A stretch of DNA of 64,000 bases from Caproicibacterium amylolyticum (lineage in GTDB: Bacteria > Bacillota > Clostridia > Oscillospirales > Acutalibacteraceae). The notes under the pieces were generated by a model that saw only the letters and a list, made by a program, of their open reading frames with translations, ran no database searches and was not told the origin of the DNA. This document shows, piece after piece, positions 49,224-58,223 of this stretch (positions within the stretch are counted from its first letter, which is position 1; each line of letters starts with the position of its first letter). Made by a program: the position numbers and the translations under genes. The stretch lies in the NCBI RefSeq assembly GCF_014467055.1, contig NZ_CP060696.1, positions 2,852,001-2,916,000 of the forward strand. The letters run 5' to 3'.

Positions 49224-50236
49224 CTCTGCACCATCCTAGAAATGCTGCTTACCACACCGTAAACGACCATTAGAATGCTGCCAACGGAAGTAACCAGCCC
49301 GCGCATCCGTCCTGCCTGCGTGGAAGCCATGTGGCGTTCGGCTAGGTGGAAAACTTGAAAACCATCTTTTTTCTGGCGAATCAAACGCAGGAGCAGAAGT
49401 ACCAGTGCCAAGGCAAAAACAACGATAAAATAAACTGTGGAAAACATTCCGGAAGTCTCACCGCCAAAGTTCTGGTTCAGCAAGGCCGCCACAGCTGCCA
49501 GGCCATTGTTCAGCATGTGCAGCAGCATTGAGGGAAGAATATTTCCTGTGCGAACCCGCAGATAACCGAAAACCAGCCCGACCAATGTTGCAAAAACAAA
49601 TTGTCCAACATTTCCGTGGTACAGCCCAAACAAAATGGAGGAAGCTGCAATCGCAAATCCATCGCCCCATCTGCGCAGACATCCAAGCACCGCACCGCGA
49701 AACAGGATTTCTTCCACCAGCGGCGGAATCACAGTACCATACACCAAGTAAAACACCTGTGTGCCCGCCGATTGGTTAAGCGGCATATCCGGAACGGTTC
49801 CGGAAAGGCCAACCATCTGCAGCAGGTGCTGCACCAACGCGGTCGGCCAGTTGGCCGCCAGCGTAAGCATCATTCCCACGGAACACAGCAGCAGTACGTC
49901 GATGCCGCCAAGTCCCACCTGCTTCGGTTTGCCAAACGGCAGAAATTCCTCCGCAGGATACTCATTGCTTACAATAAAGGCCATTGGAATCAGTGCCAGA
50001 AACAAATAACCGATACAAGAAACCAGATATTCCAACAGGGTGCTGTTGTCTCCGTCCAGTGCACCGGCGAAGTCCAATAGCAGATACAGCGCCTGCTGAA
50101 CAACGATCATCAGTGCCATGGAACCAAGCACCAGCCAGCCGGAAAGTCCGGCCGCCCTGCGTGCGCCCCGGCGTTCTTCCTTCGCACACATTTGCAGATG
50201 CAGATATTCGGGATTTTGTTGGTTAGAAATAATCAT
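49220..50236 (-). CDS. CPBP family intramembrane metalloprotease
   Basis: 338 residues with about eight membrane segments. The ABI/CPBP motifs are PPLVEEILFRGAVLGCL (EExxxR), SSILFGLYHGNVGQFVFA (FxxxH) and MLLHMLNNG. A 27-residue charged start (CAKEERRGARRAAG) precedes the first helix. In other Gram-positive bacteria such proteins give bacteriocin self-immunity or process membrane proteins; nothing here suggests a bacteriocin. It overlaps tadA. Confidence 0.9.
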   Translation of the reverse strand: MIISNQQNPEYLHLQMCAKEERRGARRAAGLSGWLVLGSMALMIVVQQALYLLLDFAGALDGDNSTLLEYLVSCIGYLFLALIPMAFIVSNEYPAEEFLPFGKPKQVGLGGIDVLLLCSVGMMLTLAANWPTALVQHLLQMVGLSGTVPDMPLNQSAGTQVFYLVYGTVIPPLVEEILFRGAVLGCLRRWGDGFAIAASSILFGLYHGNVGQFVFATLVGLVFGYLRVRTGNILPSMLLHMLNNGLAAVAALLNQNFGGETSGMFSTVYFIVVFALALVLLLLRLIRQKKDGFQVFHLAERHMASTQAGRMRGLVTSVGSILMVVYGVVSSISRMVQR

Positions 50237-50964
50237 TTTCTTCCCCTTTTTATTCCATCTGCTATCTTTATGCTCACATTATACCGCACAGTATGTCAAA
50301 TTGCAATAGACAGCAGACGAAAAAGTTAAATTTATTTCATTTTCTTTAATTATCTTAATTTTATATGACCGTAAATTTCTTTACAAACAGAATTTCACGA
50401 TATTATCCGCTTTTTCACGAATTTTCTTCGCGTATTTCTGTTTTAGAATGATAATGACATCATAAAACAATTTTTAATTTTTGGATGTTTTTGTTTAATT
50501 TTCATCTTTATTTTTATAAATATTGTTAATAGATTTATACATAATAATTATATATCTAAGTTTCCTTCCGACTGCATTTGTTCCTCACCCTCTTTTATTT
50601 TTCCGGTTTTATCCAGTATAGCATACTTCTTTTTATTTGTAAGCACTGCTCTTTTACATCTTCTTTGGTTTTATTTGATTCTGCTTTATGCATACATCCA
50701 ATTTTTTGACTTCTCATGCATTGGCTATGCAAAGAACCGCAAAATCTGTTACAAACGCTGGATTTTTCGTATTTTGTTTTTCTAACTGAATTTTTATGAT
50801 TTTGCATCATCTTGTTATTTAAAATATTATGTTCAATGAATCAACTCGTTTTTATCGCTGATTTACATTTTACCCGTTTTCTTTGCCGATAAAACCGCTA
50901 CGCAAAAGCAAAAGGAACCGCTCCAAGTCATCAGAGCAGTTCCTTTTGCTTTATTCTTCCACTA
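50237..50964. other. AT-rich gene-free region
   Basis: About 640 bases, 50290-50890, are much richer in A and T than the flanks, with poly-T runs and ttaataa-type words. One minus-strand frame (50595-50810, 71 codons, Lys/Cys-rich) exists but has no ribosome site. No tRNA, known RNA motif or origin boxes can be seen. Confidence 0.6.
50905..50952 (-). terminator. Terminator of mutS2
   Basis: aaagcaaaaggaac...gctc / gagc...gttccttttgcttt, about 18 pairs, directly after the mutS2 stop on the minus strand. Confidence 0.85.
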
Positions 50965-53343
50965 TTATTTTAGTTCTGCAATGGTCACGCCGCTTTCGCC
51001 CTCACCATATGTTCCCAGACGATAGCTTCTTACACTTGCATGGTGCTTCAGGTGCTCCTGTACCGCTTTTCGCAGTACACCGGTACCTTTGCCGTGAATA
51101 ATCGTCACCTGTGTCAAGCTGCTGCGAACCGCATTGTCAATAAACAAATCAACATTCGCCAGCGCTTCATCTGCTGTTTGACCGCGCAGGTCAAGTTCGG
51201 CATGTGCCGGCGCATTGGCAAACTGCTTGGTCACTGTGCGGGTGCGGCGGCGCTCTTCTTTGCGCTTTTCGGCATTCGTCACCAGCTGCAGGTTGGACAC
51301 CTCCACCCGCGTTTTAATGACCCCTGCCTGCACCAGTGCGTGCTTGGCGTCTTTGTCAAGTTCCAATACAGTGGCTTGTTTGTCCAAATCAACCAGGCAG
51401 ACTGTATCTCCTGCACGCAGTGCCCGCGGCAGCCGGTAGTTGTCGTTGCGGCGGCGCTTGCTAACAGGATCCGCCGTACTCTCCATTTGCCGCAGACCGG
51501 CGTTCAGCTTGGCTTTTTGCTCGGCTGTCAGCTGTTTGTTCCTCTGCTTTTTCAGTTCTTCCAACTCATTCAGCAGCGCATCCGCCTGCCCGCGCGTGCG
51601 GGAAACCAGCATGCTTGCCTGTTCCCGTGCGCGGTCCATTTCTTTCTGCACGTTTCGCTGGATTTCCTCCTGCTGTGCACGTGCGGTTTCCAGCGCTTTG
51701 CGTGCCTCTTCCAAATTGCGGCGGGCTTCTTCCCGCTCATCCTCTAGCGCGCGGCGGCTTTCTTCCAGCTGCCCGACAACACTTTCAAAGCGCGTGCTTT
51801 CATTGGAAACCAATTTCTGCGCGTGTTCCACAACGGACTCCTGCATACCGAGCCTGCGGGAAATTGCAAAAGCATTGCTTCGGCCGGGTACGCCAATCAG
51901 CAGCCGGTAAGTTGGCTGCAGCGTTGCCACGTCAAATTCGCAGGAGCCGTTTTCCACACCGGGTGTATCCAACGCATAAGCCTTCAGTTCCGCATAATGC
52001 GTGGTAGCGGCAATCCGTGCGCCCTGCTGCCGCAGCTGCTCCAAAATGGAATTGGCCAGTGCCGCACCCTCGACCGGGTCTGTGCCGGCACCGAGCTCAT
52101 CCAGCAACACCAGGCTTTCACCGTCCGCCTGCTTTAAAATACGAATAATGTTGGTCATATGCGCGGAAAAAGTGGACAAACTCTGTTCAATCGACTGCTC
52201 ATCGCCAATGTCCGCCAGCACATAGCGAAATACGGAAAGGCGGCTGTTTTCGGAAACCGGAACCAGCATGCCGCATTCCGCCATCAATGTCAGCAGACCA
52301 ATTGTTTTCAGCGTGACCGTTTTACCGCCGGTGTTCGGGCCTGTAATCACCAGTGTGTCAAAATCCGTCCCCAGCCGCACATCGGTAGCCACCACTTTAT
52401 TTTTATTGATCAGCGGATGCCGCGCACGTTTCAGGTCAATTACACCCCGATCATTCAGTTGAGGCAAAGTCGCCTTCATTTTGTAGCCAAGGCTTGCCTT
52501 TGCAAAAATCAAGTCCAGCTGTGCCGCAATCGTGCAGCCGGTAATAATACTGGATGCAAAAGAGCCCGCCTCCGCGGAAAGCTCCTGCAGAATGCGGTCA
52601 ATCTCATTTTTCTCGTCGTTCTGCAGTACACGAACTTCGTTGTTTGCCTCCACAACCGCCATCGGTTCAATGAAGACCGTCGCGCCGCTGCCGGAAGAAT
52701 CATGCACCAATCCGGGAACTTCACTGCGGAATTCCGCCTTGACCGGCACCACAAAACGTCCGTCACGCTGGGTTACGATTGCGTCCTGCAAAAATTTCTG
52801 ATAATACGCAGAATGCACCATTCCATCAAGCTTTTCACGGGCGCGCGCGGAAGCCGCACGGATTTTCCGGCGAATCGCCGCCAGTGCCGGGGAAGCATTG
52901 TCATTCATTTCTTCCTCGGAGTCGATGGAACTGTAAATCTTTTCTTCCAGGTACTTATTGGTTACAATTCGGTCAAAGCGGTCATCCAGCACGGTCTTGA
53001 TACCTGCGCTCTTACTGCGCCAGTCACAAACCGCACGCAGGCACCGCAAAACACCTGCGACCCGCAAAAGTTCCGCCATATTCAGGACGCCGCCGGATTC
53101 TGCACGGCGCAGCGGGTTGGAAACTTCATGCAGTCCACCAAAAGACGGCGAACCAAACTTCGCCATCAAGCCATAGGCATCCCATGTTTCATTCAAAAGA
53201 TGCTGTGCATCCTCAAGATCACTTGCTGGGCGCAGTTCGCGCGCCATTTCGACGGCCGCGTCGCTTGCAGTTTCCTGCGCCAGCAGTTCTAAAATTTTAT
53301 CCAGCTCCAATGCATGGAGATGGTGTTCTGTCTGATTATTCAT
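50965..53343 (-). CDS. mutS2: Endonuclease MutS2
   Basis: MutS2, 792 residues, acts in suppression of recombination and on stalled, collided ribosomes. It has the MutS core and ATPase: Walker A GPNTGGKTVTLKTIG, LLDELGAGTDPVEGAALA (Walker B) and TTHYAELKAYA; then a long Lys/Glu/Arg/Gln coiled coil (about 515-640), a KOW-like part (LRAGDTVCLVDLDKQATV) and a C-terminal Smr nuclease domain (ELDLRGQTADEALANVD, IHGKGTGVLRKAV). MNNQTEHHL at 53343 with gaggg before it is the family start. It follows recO on the same strand. Confidence 0.97.
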   Translation of the reverse strand: MNNQTEHHLHALELDKILELLAQETASDAAVEMARELRPASDLEDAQHLLNETWDAYGLMAKFGSPSFGGLHEVSNPLRRAESGGVLNMAELLRVAGVLRCLRAVCDWRSKSAGIKTVLDDRFDRIVTNKYLEEKIYSSIDSEEEMNDNASPALAAIRRKIRAASARAREKLDGMVHSAYYQKFLQDAIVTQRDGRFVVPVKAEFRSEVPGLVHDSSGSGATVFIEPMAVVEANNEVRVLQNDEKNEIDRILQELSAEAGSFASSIITGCTIAAQLDLIFAKASLGYKMKATLPQLNDRGVIDLKRARHPLINKNKVVATDVRLGTDFDTLVITGPNTGGKTVTLKTIGLLTLMAECGMLVPVSENSRLSVFRYVLADIGDEQSIEQSLSTFSAHMTNIIRILKQADGESLVLLDELGAGTDPVEGAALANSILEQLRQQGARIAATTHYAELKAYALDTPGVENGSCEFDVATLQPTYRLLIGVPGRSNAFAISRRLGMQESVVEHAQKLVSNESTRFESVVGQLEESRRALEDEREEARRNLEEARKALETARAQQEEIQRNVQKEMDRAREQASMLVSRTRGQADALLNELEELKKQRNKQLTAEQKAKLNAGLRQMESTADPVSKRRRNDNYRLPRALRAGDTVCLVDLDKQATVLELDKDAKHALVQAGVIKTRVEVSNLQLVTNAEKRKEERRRTRTVTKQFANAPAHAELDLRGQTADEALANVDLFIDNAVRSSLTQVTIIHGKGTGVLRKAVQEHLKHHASVRSYRLGTYGEGESGVTIAELK

Positions 53344-53425
53344 ATCTCCCTCACAAGCGGGAAAATCCCGCCGACAGTGTGCACAAAAGCACACCTGTGT
53401 TTTTATGTACCAAAGCTTCTGCGGC

Positions 53426-54211
53426 TCACGTCTTTTGGTTCGCCTCCGAAGCTTCTTCCTGTGGAATCGAATGGTAAAAGTCCAATGTTTTAAAGCTGCG
53501 GTCCAGCTGTGCCAGCAGATACCGTTCCCCTGCCTGCGAAAGTTCACGCTGCCCGTCTGCGCCAAGCGCAAACGAAAACAGCTTCGGCAGTTCGGCATAA
53601 ATCGTATGCCGCAAAGCGGTCAGCGCACCCATGTGCAGCACGGTGCCGCCGTGCTGTCCGGTTTTTTCACAGCAGGCAGGACACAGCAGATTCCCCTGTA
53701 CCGGAAAGAAACGCATTGTTTCATCTTCATATTTGCGGCACTCCGCACAGCCAATTAAATCCGGCATATAGCCGGCAAGGCTGAGCATCCGCATTTCCAC
53801 AGCTGCTTTTACCAGCGGCAGAGGACGTCCGCCCCGGCACAGCCGCCGGAACGCTGCCAGCAGCAGACGCAGAAATTCCGCCGCACGCTCGCCGTCCTCC
53901 TGCGGGGCAAGCACACCGGCCAGTTCACAGAAATATTGTGCCAAAGCCAGGCGGGCTATGTCCTGCCGCAGCTCGAAAAAAACTTCCAGCGGCTGTGCTT
54001 CATCTATCATGTACTTATCTTTCCCGCAAAACAGCAGGATGCGCGTGTAGCAAAACAGCTGCGTAGCCGAAACCAACCTGCTTTTTGCCGCACGGCTTTT
54101 GCGCGCAAAAGCCCGCACCACGCCGCGGTCGCGGGTCAGCACAGTAACTAAGCGGTCACTCTCCCCAACCGCCGCCACCCGGATGACAATCCCCTCTGTC
54201 TGTATCTGCAT
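53426..54211 (-). CDS. recO: DNA repair protein RecO
   Basis: RecO, 261 residues, helps load RecA in gap repair. The N-terminal OB fold (TEGIVIRVAAVGESDRLVTV, RGVVRAFARKSR) and the four-cysteine zinc motif (GCAECRK, LLCPACCEK) are visible. ATG at 54211 follows aggaggag. Its start lies inside the yqzL gene, with 56 bases of overlap. The order era-yqzL-recO is as in Bacillus. Confidence 0.95.
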   Translation of the reverse strand: MQIQTEGIVIRVAAVGESDRLVTVLTRDRGVVRAFARKSRAAKSRLVSATQLFCYTRILLFCGKDKYMIDEAQPLEVFFELRQDIARLALAQYFCELAGVLAPQEDGERAAEFLRLLLAAFRRLCRGGRPLPLVKAAVEMRMLSLAGYMPDLIGCAECRKYEDETMRFFPVQGNLLCPACCEKTGQHGGTVLHMGALTALRHTIYAELPKLFSFALGADGQRELSQAGERYLLAQLDRSFKTLDFYHSIPQEEASEANQKT

Positions 54212-54320
54212 CCGGTTTCTCCTCCTGACCGACGGAACCCGCCTTGCACTGGGTATAGCGCAGATAGTCCTGCACACTGCCCGACTGCACAAAGCATGAC
54301 CAAGCTGTTTTCTCATCCAT
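54156..54320 (-). CDS. yqzL: YqzL-family small protein
   Basis: A 54-residue protein between era and recO. Its sequence MDEKTAWSCFVQSGSVQDYL and following RY resembles Bacillus YqzL (W, F, Q-TG, YL core). ATG at 54320 lies behind aaggggcgag. The last 18 codons overlap recO in another frame, and the tail (PGGGGWGE) is likely not conserved. Function unknown. Confidence 0.75.
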   Translation of the reverse strand: MDEKTAWSCFVQSGSVQDYLRYTQCKAGSVGQEEKPDADTDRGDCHPGGGGWGE

Positions 54321-54498
54321 AACGGCTCGCCCCTTCCTGTGCGCTCTGGTTCAAAACTCACATCTGTGAATTTCAGGTTCATTACCAGTATGCGCACAAG
54401 CAGAAACCGATATGAGTGGCAAATAAAAGAATTTTCGACCTTTTTCAGCGTACTTTTCGCCGCTTTTGTGGTAGGAGAGCCGGTTTTTCAGCCAAAAT

Positions 54499-55422
54499 TC
54501 ACTCCAGTAAATCTTTTGTATCAAAGCCAAAGCTGCACAGTGCGGCTTCTTTATTGCGCCAATTCGGCTTCACCATGACCTGCAGCTGCAGGTTCACTTT
54601 CACTCCGTAAAAGCGTTCCAGTTCTTTGCGCGCGTCTGTGCCGATTCTTTTCAGCATGGCGCCGCCTTTGCCAATGATAATACCCTTGTGGCTGTCCCGT
54701 TCGCAGTAAATTTCCGCTTCTATGTCAATGCAGGAACCGTCCGTGCGCTCTTTCAGGCGGCGTACTACCACCGCAACACCATGCGGCACCTCTTTATTGA
54801 GCAGGCGCAGCATTTTTTCACGCACAAATTCCCCAGCCAAAACACGTTCCGGCTGGTCAGTCAGAGTGTCATCCGGAAACATATGGCCGCCCGGCTGACT
54901 CAGTTTCTTCAGTTCCGCTTTCAGCTCGTCAATTCCATCGCCGCTGCGTGCGCTGACCGGCACCACAGCCGCAAAATTATATTTTTCATTCAGCGCTGCA
55001 ATCTGCGGCATCAGCCGTGATTTATCTTCCAGCAAATCGATTTTATTGACGCACAAAACCGCAGGGAGCTGCAGGCTTTGGAACTTTGCAATCAGATCCA
55101 TATCTGCCGGAGAAATCTCGGTTCCAGCCTCCACCACCAGCAGGGCAGCATCCACACCTGCAACAGAGGAAGTCACGCTTTTGACCATATACTCCCCCAG
55201 ACGATCACGCGGTTTCAGCAGACCGGGGGTGTCCAGAAACACCAACTGATTTTCGCTTTCTGTCAGTACGCCCATAATGCGTGTGCGGGTCGTCTGCGGC
55301 TTGCTGCTGACAATGGCAACTTTCTGCCCAAGCATCCGGTTCATCAGGGAGCTTTTGCCCACATTCGGCCGGCCGACGATTGCAACAAACGCAGATTTTT
55401 CTTCAACATTCATGTTTTGCAT
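54499..55422 (-). CDS. era: GTPase Era
   Basis: Era, 307 residues, binds the 3' end of 16S rRNA in 30S assembly. GTP motifs GRPNVGKSSL, TTRTRIMG, DTPGLLKPR and NKIDLL are followed by a C-terminal KH domain (KGIIIGKGGAMLKRIG). ATG at 55422 is eight bases after gagg. Between it and yqzL lie about 180 bases without a gene. Confidence 0.97.
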   Translation of the reverse strand: MQNMNVEEKSAFVAIVGRPNVGKSSLMNRMLGQKVAIVSSKPQTTRTRIMGVLTESENQLVFLDTPGLLKPRDRLGEYMVKSVTSSVAGVDAALLVVEAGTEISPADMDLIAKFQSLQLPAVLCVNKIDLLEDKSRLMPQIAALNEKYNFAAVVPVSARSGDGIDELKAELKKLSQPGGHMFPDDTLTDQPERVLAGEFVREKMLRLLNKEVPHGVAVVVRRLKERTDGSCIDIEAEIYCERDSHKGIIIGKGGAMLKRIGTDARKELERFYGVKVNLQLQVMVKPNWRNKEAALCSFGFDTKDLLE

Positions 55423-55448
55423 AGGGAGTACCTCATTTATTTAAAATT

Positions 55449-55886
55449 TCAGGACAGCCGCTGCAGAAAAGCCGTCTTTTCGTTCCGGCTGTAGCCGGCT
55501 TTTTCGTAGTAATGCAGTGTTTCCGGTTCGCGGGAACCGGTCATCAGCATGATTTTGTAGCAGTTGTACCGCACAGCAATGCGCTTTGCTTCACGCAGAC
55601 AGGCAGAGCCAAAGCCCTGATTGCGAAAAGAGCAATCGGTCACCATGTTTTCCACCAGCGCATACGGCCGCTGGCCGTGTGTCAGGTTCGGCACAACTAC
55701 CAGCACACAGGAAGAAACAATTCTGCCGTACACTTCATTGACAACCACATGGCAGCAGGGGTTGTCCACGATTTGCTGCCAAACATTTTCCGCATTGCCC
55801 GACGACTGCGGCAATGGGTTATCGTGCAGCTGTGTGTACAAAAGCAGCAGGCTATTTAAATCTGTTTTTTTCGCTTCTCTTACCAT
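55449..55886 (-). CDS. GNAT family N-acetyltransferase
   Basis: 145 residues of a GNAT acetyltransferase: VREAKKTDLNSLLLLYTQL start, the acetyl-CoA site RNQGFGSACLREAKRIA (Q/RxxGxG/A) and the end YNCYKIMLMTGSREPETLHYYEKAGY. The substrate is not known. It sits between dgkA and era, where Bacillus has cdd. Start at 55886 gives the usual length; the open frame extends further upstream into dgkA-proximal sequence without similarity. Confidence 0.88.
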   Translation of the reverse strand: MVREAKKTDLNSLLLLYTQLHDNPLPQSSGNAENVWQQIVDNPCCHVVVNEVYGRIVSSCVLVVVPNLTHGQRPYALVENMVTDCSFRNQGFGSACLREAKRIAVRYNCYKIMLMTGSREPETLHYYEKAGYSRNEKTAFLQRLS

Positions 55887-55970
55887 TTCCTGATTAACCT
55901 CTTTAATCGCGGTCGCTTCGACCGATTTTCCCAATTTTCGCGTAACAATATGTAAAAGGCCATACAAAAG

Positions 55971-56462
55971 TCAATAAGATTTTCTGCATCGGAATGCCCG
56001 CAGGCGGTCCCGCATTGCCGGAGGCCCAAGCAGTACATAAACAATGGCAGCTACTACCGACCCTGCCAGCAGCACCAAAAGCAATGGCCTGTCCGTCAGC
56101 CACTGCCAGCCGGCAGCAATACAGGCAGGCTTTGCAAAAAGGCATACCCCGACTCCTGCGGCAAACACTGCCCGCAGCAGTACGCCGCCCGCGGCCAGAT
56201 CTTTTACGCTGCGCACGCCGCCGCTGAAAGTGGAACTGACCAGGTCACACTGTGTTTCCGTAACGGTGTTGAACACCTCCGCAGACATCACCGAACCGAT
56301 CGTTAAAAACAGCACTGCGTACCCCAGTGCGCCAAGGTGAAAAAACGGAGAAAACAGAAGCGTATAAAACGCGGCCACCGTGTGGAAGCGCATATTTCGC
56401 TCTGTATTGATACAGTACAGAATACCCCGCAGGGCATAGCGCAGACTTTTCATAAAACGCAT
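55971..56462 (-). CDS. dgkA: Diacylglycerol / undecaprenol kinase, DgkA-like
   Basis: 163 residues with three to four hydrophobic helices. The family blocks are NTERNMRFHTVAAF, SAEVFNTVTETQCDLVS and VKDLAAGGVLL (usual: SAELxNTAIE, AKDxAAGAV). The Gram-positive member phosphorylates undecaprenol. A C-terminal extra helix (LLLVLLAGSVVAAIVYVLL) makes it longer than the usual 120-130 residues. Between ybeY and the GNAT gene. Confidence 0.9.
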   Translation of the reverse strand: MRFMKSLRYALRGILYCINTERNMRFHTVAAFYTLLFSPFFHLGALGYAVLFLTIGSVMSAEVFNTVTETQCDLVSSTFSGGVRSVKDLAAGGVLLRAVFAAGVGVCLFAKPACIAAGWQWLTDRPLLLVLLAGSVVAAIVYVLLGPPAMRDRLRAFRCRKSY

Positions 56463-56491
56463 GAATGATACGTCCTCAGCATTTCTACGGT

Positions 56492-56998
56492 TTATTCGTC
56501 ATCTTCCATAACGTAGCTGCTGCTGCTCGGCAGGCCAAGCTCCGCCATGACTTGCTCTTCTTTTTCGCGCATCCGTACCCGCTGAATTCCGCCGTCTTCA
56601 TGGTCGTAGCCCAGCAGATGCAGCATGCTGTGTGCAGTCAGGTAGCCAACCTCACGTTCTAAACTGTGGCCGTAGCGATCCGCCTGCTCGGTTGCTTTTT
56701 CCATGGAAATAACAATATCGCCCAAAATCTTGGCACCCGTCGTATGGTCAACGTCGTACACGCCGTTTTCGCCCATCGGGAAGCTAAGCACATCCGTCGG
56801 CATATCTTTGTCGCGGTACTGTTTGTTCAGCTGATGAATCTGCTCATTGTCCACAAATGTCACGCTGATTTCTGCGGAGCTGTCAAAGTTCTCCATGCGC
56901 AGCACTGCGTTGCAGCAGCGGCGCACCAGCATACGCAGTCCGGTCGGTATTTTGACCGCTTTCTGCTTATTCTCTATCATAACTCTAATTTTTTCCAT
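56492..56998 (-). CDS. ybeY: Endoribonuclease YbeY
   Basis: YbeY, 168 residues, a single-strand-specific RNase needed for 16S rRNA 3' end maturation. Zinc ligands H123, H127 and H133 lie in HSMLHLLGYDHE; TDVLSFPMGENG and LGDIVIS are also conserved. It starts two bases after phoH ends, so the pair is surely one transcript. Confidence 0.96.
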   Translation of the reverse strand: MEKIRVMIENKQKAVKIPTGLRMLVRRCCNAVLRMENFDSSAEISVTFVDNEQIHQLNKQYRDKDMPTDVLSFPMGENGVYDVDHTTGAKILGDIVISMEKATEQADRYGHSLEREVGYLTAHSMLHLLGYDHEDGGIQRVRMREKEEQVMAELGLPSSSSYVMEDDE

Positions 56999-57000
56999 AA

Positions 57001-57969
57001 TCAGTGTTTTACCTCCTCATATTTTTCATATGCTTTAATAATTTCCTGCACCAGTTTGTGCCGAACCACATCCCGGCCGGTAAACTCAACCTGTGCAATA
57101 TCTTCTACGCCGCGCAGTATGCGCGTAATCTGCTTGAGCCCGCTGTGTCTGCCGTCCGGCAGGTCAATCTGGGTAATGTCGCCGGTAATGACCATGCGGC
57201 TGTTAAAGCCCAAGCGGGTCAGGAACATTTTCATCTGCTCCTGTGTGGTGTTTTGCGCCTCATCCAGAATAATGAAGCTGTCGTCCAGCGTGCGCCCGCG
57301 CATGTACGCCAGCGGCGCCACTTCGATGTTTCCCCGCTCCACGTACCGCTGGTAGGTTTCCGCACCAAGCATGTCGAACAGTGCATCATACAGCGGACGC
57401 AGGTAAGGGTCAACTTTCTGCTGCAAATCGCCGGGCAGGAAGCCCAGCTTTTCTCCGGCCTCTACAGCAGGGCGGGTCAGGATGATGCGTTCCACCTGCT
57501 GTGCGCGGAATGCGGTGACCGCCATGGCAACTGCCAAATAAGTTTTTCCGGTACCCGCCGGGCCAATTCCAATCGTGATGGTATTGTCCCGAATCGCCGC
57601 ACAATATTTTTTCTGCCCCAGTGTTTTCGGCTTAATCGGCTTGCCTTTGCTGGTTATGCAGATGCAGTCCCCGGCAAGCGCCTGCACCTTATCTTCCGCC
57701 CCTTCATTGACAAGGCTCAGGCAGTAGCGTACATTCTGCTCTGTCAGCGTTTCCCCCCGGTTCACCAAGGCCAGCAGACTGTTCAGCGCACGAACTGCAC
57801 GCTCCACGTTTTCCGGCTCACCCGTCACCTTAATCTCGCTGTCACGCGTCACTGCGGCAACCTGATACTCTTTTTCAATCAGACGGATGTTTTCATCCAA
57901 ATTCCCGAAGAGCGCCGCGGCCTGTTCTGTTCGGTCAATGCTGACTCTTTGTTCAAACAAATGCTTCAC
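57001..57969 (-). CDS. phoH: PhoH family ATPase
   Basis: 322 residues. Residues about 20-110 contain a KH-like part; the PhoH ATPase has Walker A GPAGTGKTYLAVAMA, RPAVEAGEKLGFLPGDLQQK and Walker B FIILDEAQNTT, and GDITQIDLPDGRHSGL. Thought to act in RNA metabolism with YbeY, which follows. It has its own promoter, so it is separate from yqfCD. Confidence 0.96.
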   Translation of the reverse strand: MKHLFEQRVSIDRTEQAAALFGNLDENIRLIEKEYQVAAVTRDSEIKVTGEPENVERAVRALNSLLALVNRGETLTEQNVRYCLSLVNEGAEDKVQALAGDCICITSKGKPIKPKTLGQKKYCAAIRDNTITIGIGPAGTGKTYLAVAMAVTAFRAQQVERIILTRPAVEAGEKLGFLPGDLQQKVDPYLRPLYDALFDMLGAETYQRYVERGNIEVAPLAYMRGRTLDDSFIILDEAQNTTQEQMKMFLTRLGFNSRMVITGDITQIDLPDGRHSGLKQITRILRGVEDIAQVEFTGRDVVRHKLVQEIIKAYEKYEEVKH

Positions 57970-58074
57970 CTTACACTGTTTAAAAATTCAAAAACCTTCT
58001 TCCCACGGAAACATTCCCCTTTGGGTTCATTTTCGGTAATATTTCTGCGGAAGTTGTGCTATGTTCGCTTTTTT

Positions 58075-58103
58075 ATCATACCACAGAAGACAAATATAGT
58101 CAC
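58075..58103 (-). promoter_or_regulatory. Sigma-A promoter of the phoH-ybeY-dgkA operon
   Basis: Minus-strand GTGACT, 17 bases, TATGAT, about 105 bases before the ATG. Confidence 0.65.
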
Positions 58104-58223
58104 TAGGTTTTTCCCAAGTTTATTGTGTTCATTTTTACAGAAAATTAACGCGATTTTCTGACATTCCGTGATTTTGGGGCTTTTTTCTTCTTTATAAGCA
58201 GCAACCGGAGCAAAACCAGCCGT

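Noticed and set aside
50595..50810. 71-codon minus-strand frame in the AT-rich island
   Set aside because: No ribosome site; composition follows the local AT bias.
52159..53292. Long open frame opposite mutS2
   Set aside because: Antisense shadow; no ribosome site and no similarity to any family I know.
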